Part shown: positions 7,129 through 8,129 of the stretch, piece after piece
How positions within the stretch are numbered: the stretch's first letter is position 1
Layout of the letters: every line of letters starts with the position of its first letter
Source of the DNA: Holosporales bacterium
GTDB taxonomy: Bacteria; Pseudomonadota; Alphaproteobacteria; UBA3830; JAIRMZ01
Length of the DNA: 8,129 bases
Direction of reading: 5' to 3'
Assembly (NCBI GenBank): GCA_031273665.1
Contig: JAISRK010000024.1
Location: 1 to 8,129 of the forward strand
Notes under the pieces: generated by a model
What the model saw: the letters and a program-made list of their open reading frames with translations, nothing else
What the model was told of the DNA's origin: nothing
Databases searched by the model: none
Position numbers and translations under genes: made by a program

Positions 7129-7456
7129 AAAGGTCTCTCCATGCTCGAGCGTTTCTCGAGAAGATGAAGTGGCGTTGGGTGTTTTTGTGAGCGGTTATCC
7201 CCTTTTCTTCTACCTTACCCCTTTTTACCGATGGTCCTTGAGGATTGGTTAAGGAATTAGAGAAGGGAGGAAGCGACTATATAGAGAGAAAAGCAACTTT
7301 GGGTTGTATTGTTCTAGGTCCGGACATAAAGGATATTCAATCCTACTTTTCTTCGGTTAGTCTTTTTTCAGCGGGCCATTTGAGAATTCAAGCCGTGTGG
7401 CCTATGTATATCCCTGCACAGAATTCGCCAAAAGATCATGGTGTATAACCTAGAGC
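7129..7456. other. Non-coding stretch with a small hairpin; no supported gene
   Basis: 328 bases in which I see no supported gene. A CTCGAG-N5-CTCGAG hairpin (7144-7160) has no T-run after it. A 67-codon frame at 7245-7448 would need a TTG start with GAGG only one base before it; its product has no recognisable motif, so I do not call it. Confidence 0.4.
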
Positions 7457-7602
7457 GCAACTACAGGTTGTGTGACGTTTCCCCTTCCAATAAACTGTCG
7501 CAATGAGTGACCCCCATCATTCTTTATGGATGGCTTTTGATGTTTTGCTGTACAGGGGGCGTGCCTTAAAAACCCACGGCTGAATATACAACCTGTAGTT
7601 GC
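7457..7602. repeat. 146-bp repeat, copy 1, with perfect 15-bp terminal inverted repeats
   Basis: The ends are exact inverted repeats: GCAACTACAGGTTGT (7457-7471) and ACAACCTGTAGTTGC (7588-7602). Inside, CCAATAAACTG begins at 7487 and ATTCTTTATGGATGG at 7519; both recur in copy 2. There is no open frame of note: the ATG in the second block gives only MDGF. The form suits a small non-autonomous element mobilised in trans, or a structured-RNA repeat. I found no clear target-site duplication in the flanks, so mobility is inference. Confidence 0.75.
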
Positions 7603-7819
7603 ATTTTTAGCGCTTTACCTTCCCTTAGATCAGTGCGTGAGTGCGCCATAATTGAGTACATTAGAGCAAACCACTGTTGAGATAAATGCAACCTTAAGGT
7701 GCGTTGTTTTGAAGCGCTCAGCGCACAAGAGAGTTGTTAAGATGTCGGCTTAACCTATTGATATCGCCGAAGAACTCACAACCGAACCTTCCAAACGACT
7801 ACGGCCTATCACCCAGGAC
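7603..7819. other. Spacer between repeat copies, with a lone dyad and a possible decayed copy
   Basis: 217 bases with no gene seen. GCAACCTTAAGGTGC (7688-7702) resembles a repeat end: 9 of 15 bases match the copy 1 left end, and it contains the palindrome ACCTTAAGGT. CACAACCG...CCTTCCAAAC (7777-7797) looks like a repeat left end with an internal deletion compared with copy 3. GTTAAG-N7-CTTAAC (7736-7754) is a small perfect hairpin. None is strong alone. Confidence 0.35.
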
Positions 7820-7965
7820 ACAACCACAAGTTGTATAATATCCCCTGTCCAATAAACTGATACAGTGGAGTGGCCCATTATTCTTTATGGATGGTTCTTG
7901 ATGCTGCTATGCAGAGGCATGTCTTTAAAAAAATAACTGTTGGAATAAGCTCAGCTTTAAGTTGA
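7820..7965. repeat. 146-bp repeat, copy 2, diverged
   Basis: Same orientation and same overall length as copy 1. The left end ACAACCACAAGTTGT (7820-7834) matches copy 1 at 12 of 15 bases. CCAATAAACTG begins at 7849 and ATTCTTTATGGATGG at 7880, identical to copy 1 but shifted by 1-2 bases through small indels. The right end TCAGCTTTAAGTTGA (7951-7965) matches the copy 1 right end at 9 of 15. Its two ends no longer pair perfectly, so it looks older than copy 1. The second block again opens a trivial frame (MDGS). Confidence 0.68.
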
Positions 7966-8061
7966 GATTCTTTAGGGTCCGCAGGCACATTAAACAGCGG
8001 TAGGACCCCCCCAGCGCCTCGGGAGTGCTTAGAGCCAGAGTTTCCAGGTGTAGCGTAAAGC
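7966..8061. other. Spacer between repeat copies 2 and 3
   Basis: 96 bases with no gene. GGGTCC (7975-7980) and GGACCC (8003-8008) can form a 6-bp stem with a 22-base loop, followed by a run of Cs rather than Ts, so it is not a terminator. Confidence 0.3.
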
Positions 8062-8129
8062 ACAACCGCAAGTTGCATTGCGTTCCCCTTCCAACAAACC
8101 GTTTCAGCGAAATAATCTGCTATTCCTCA
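8062..8129. repeat. 146-bp repeat, copy 3, cut by window edge
   Basis: Left end ACAACCGCAAGTTGC (8062-8076), then CCCCTTCCAACAAACCG, in register with CCCCTTCCAATAAACTG of copy 1 (the CCAAYAAACYG block begins 29 bases in, 30 in copy 1). The remainder continues past the window. Same orientation as copies 1 and 2. Confidence 0.6.

Noticed and set aside
7185..7199. TTGTGAGCGGTTATC, very like the lac operator of E. coli
   Set aside because: 13 of 15 bases agree with the known operator as I remember it, but only half the symmetry is present and no sugar gene or LacI-type regulator is in view; treated as chance.
7245..7448. 67-codon plus-strand frame
   Set aside because: Needs a TTG start with no usable ribosome-binding site, has no recognisable motif, and lies in a region that otherwise looks non-coding.
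7834..7839. TATAAT at the left end of repeat copy 2
   Set aside because: No -35-like hexamer 16-18 bases upstream and the sequence is not kept in copies 1 and 3, so no promoter is called.
7878..8078. 66-codon minus-strand frame across repeat copies 2 and 3
   Set aside because: It runs through two repeat units and their spacer; the equivalent frame is not kept in copy 1, so it is a by-product of the repeat sequence.
7457..8129. CRISPR array
   Set aside because: Repeats are too long, too diverged and irregularly spaced, with no uniform spacers or cas genes.

Overview
The window looks like part of a flagellated alphaproteobacterial chromosome. The main argument is the order dacC-tmk-holB-metG, an arrangement known from that class. 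MetG is the short form without a zinc knuckle, and there are a FlgD and a secreted parvulin isomerase. Genus cannot be named from this sequence. More than 1 kb of repeat-bearing DNA without a convincing gene occupies the right end, which suggests fairly low coding density, as in some host-associated lineages; that last point is inference.

Left part (1-4280, all minus strand, read right to left): dacC (D-alanyl-D-alanine carboxypeptidase), tmk (thymidylate kinase), holB (DNA polymerase III delta' subunit) and metG (methionyl-tRNA synthetase, cut by the window edge). The genes overlap by 4, 13 and 4 bases, so this is almost certainly one translationally coupled operon joining peptidoglycan trimming, dTTP synthesis, clamp loading and tRNA charging.

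Middle (4281-6051): a 272-base spacer, then a minus-strand flgD (flagellar hook cap) with an unusual acidic, proline-rich C-terminal tail and no flagellar neighbour in view. A sequence with exact sigma-54 -24/-12 spacing lies about 50 bases before its start. A 371-base divergent spacer follows, with a strong 19-base dyad in a possible promoter for the next gene.

Right part (6052-8129): ppiC, an exported parvulin-type peptidyl-prolyl isomerase, ends in an intrinsic terminator and is followed by a C-rich, G-poor tract. The remaining kilobase holds no convincing gene. It carries two full copies (146 bases each) and one window-truncated copy of a diverged repeat. The repeat ends are CAAC-N5-GTTG dyads, forming perfect 15-base terminal inverted repeats in copy 1. 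This family is the most unusual content of the window; it looks like a small non-autonomous mobile element or a structured repeat, and I do not recognise it as a named family.
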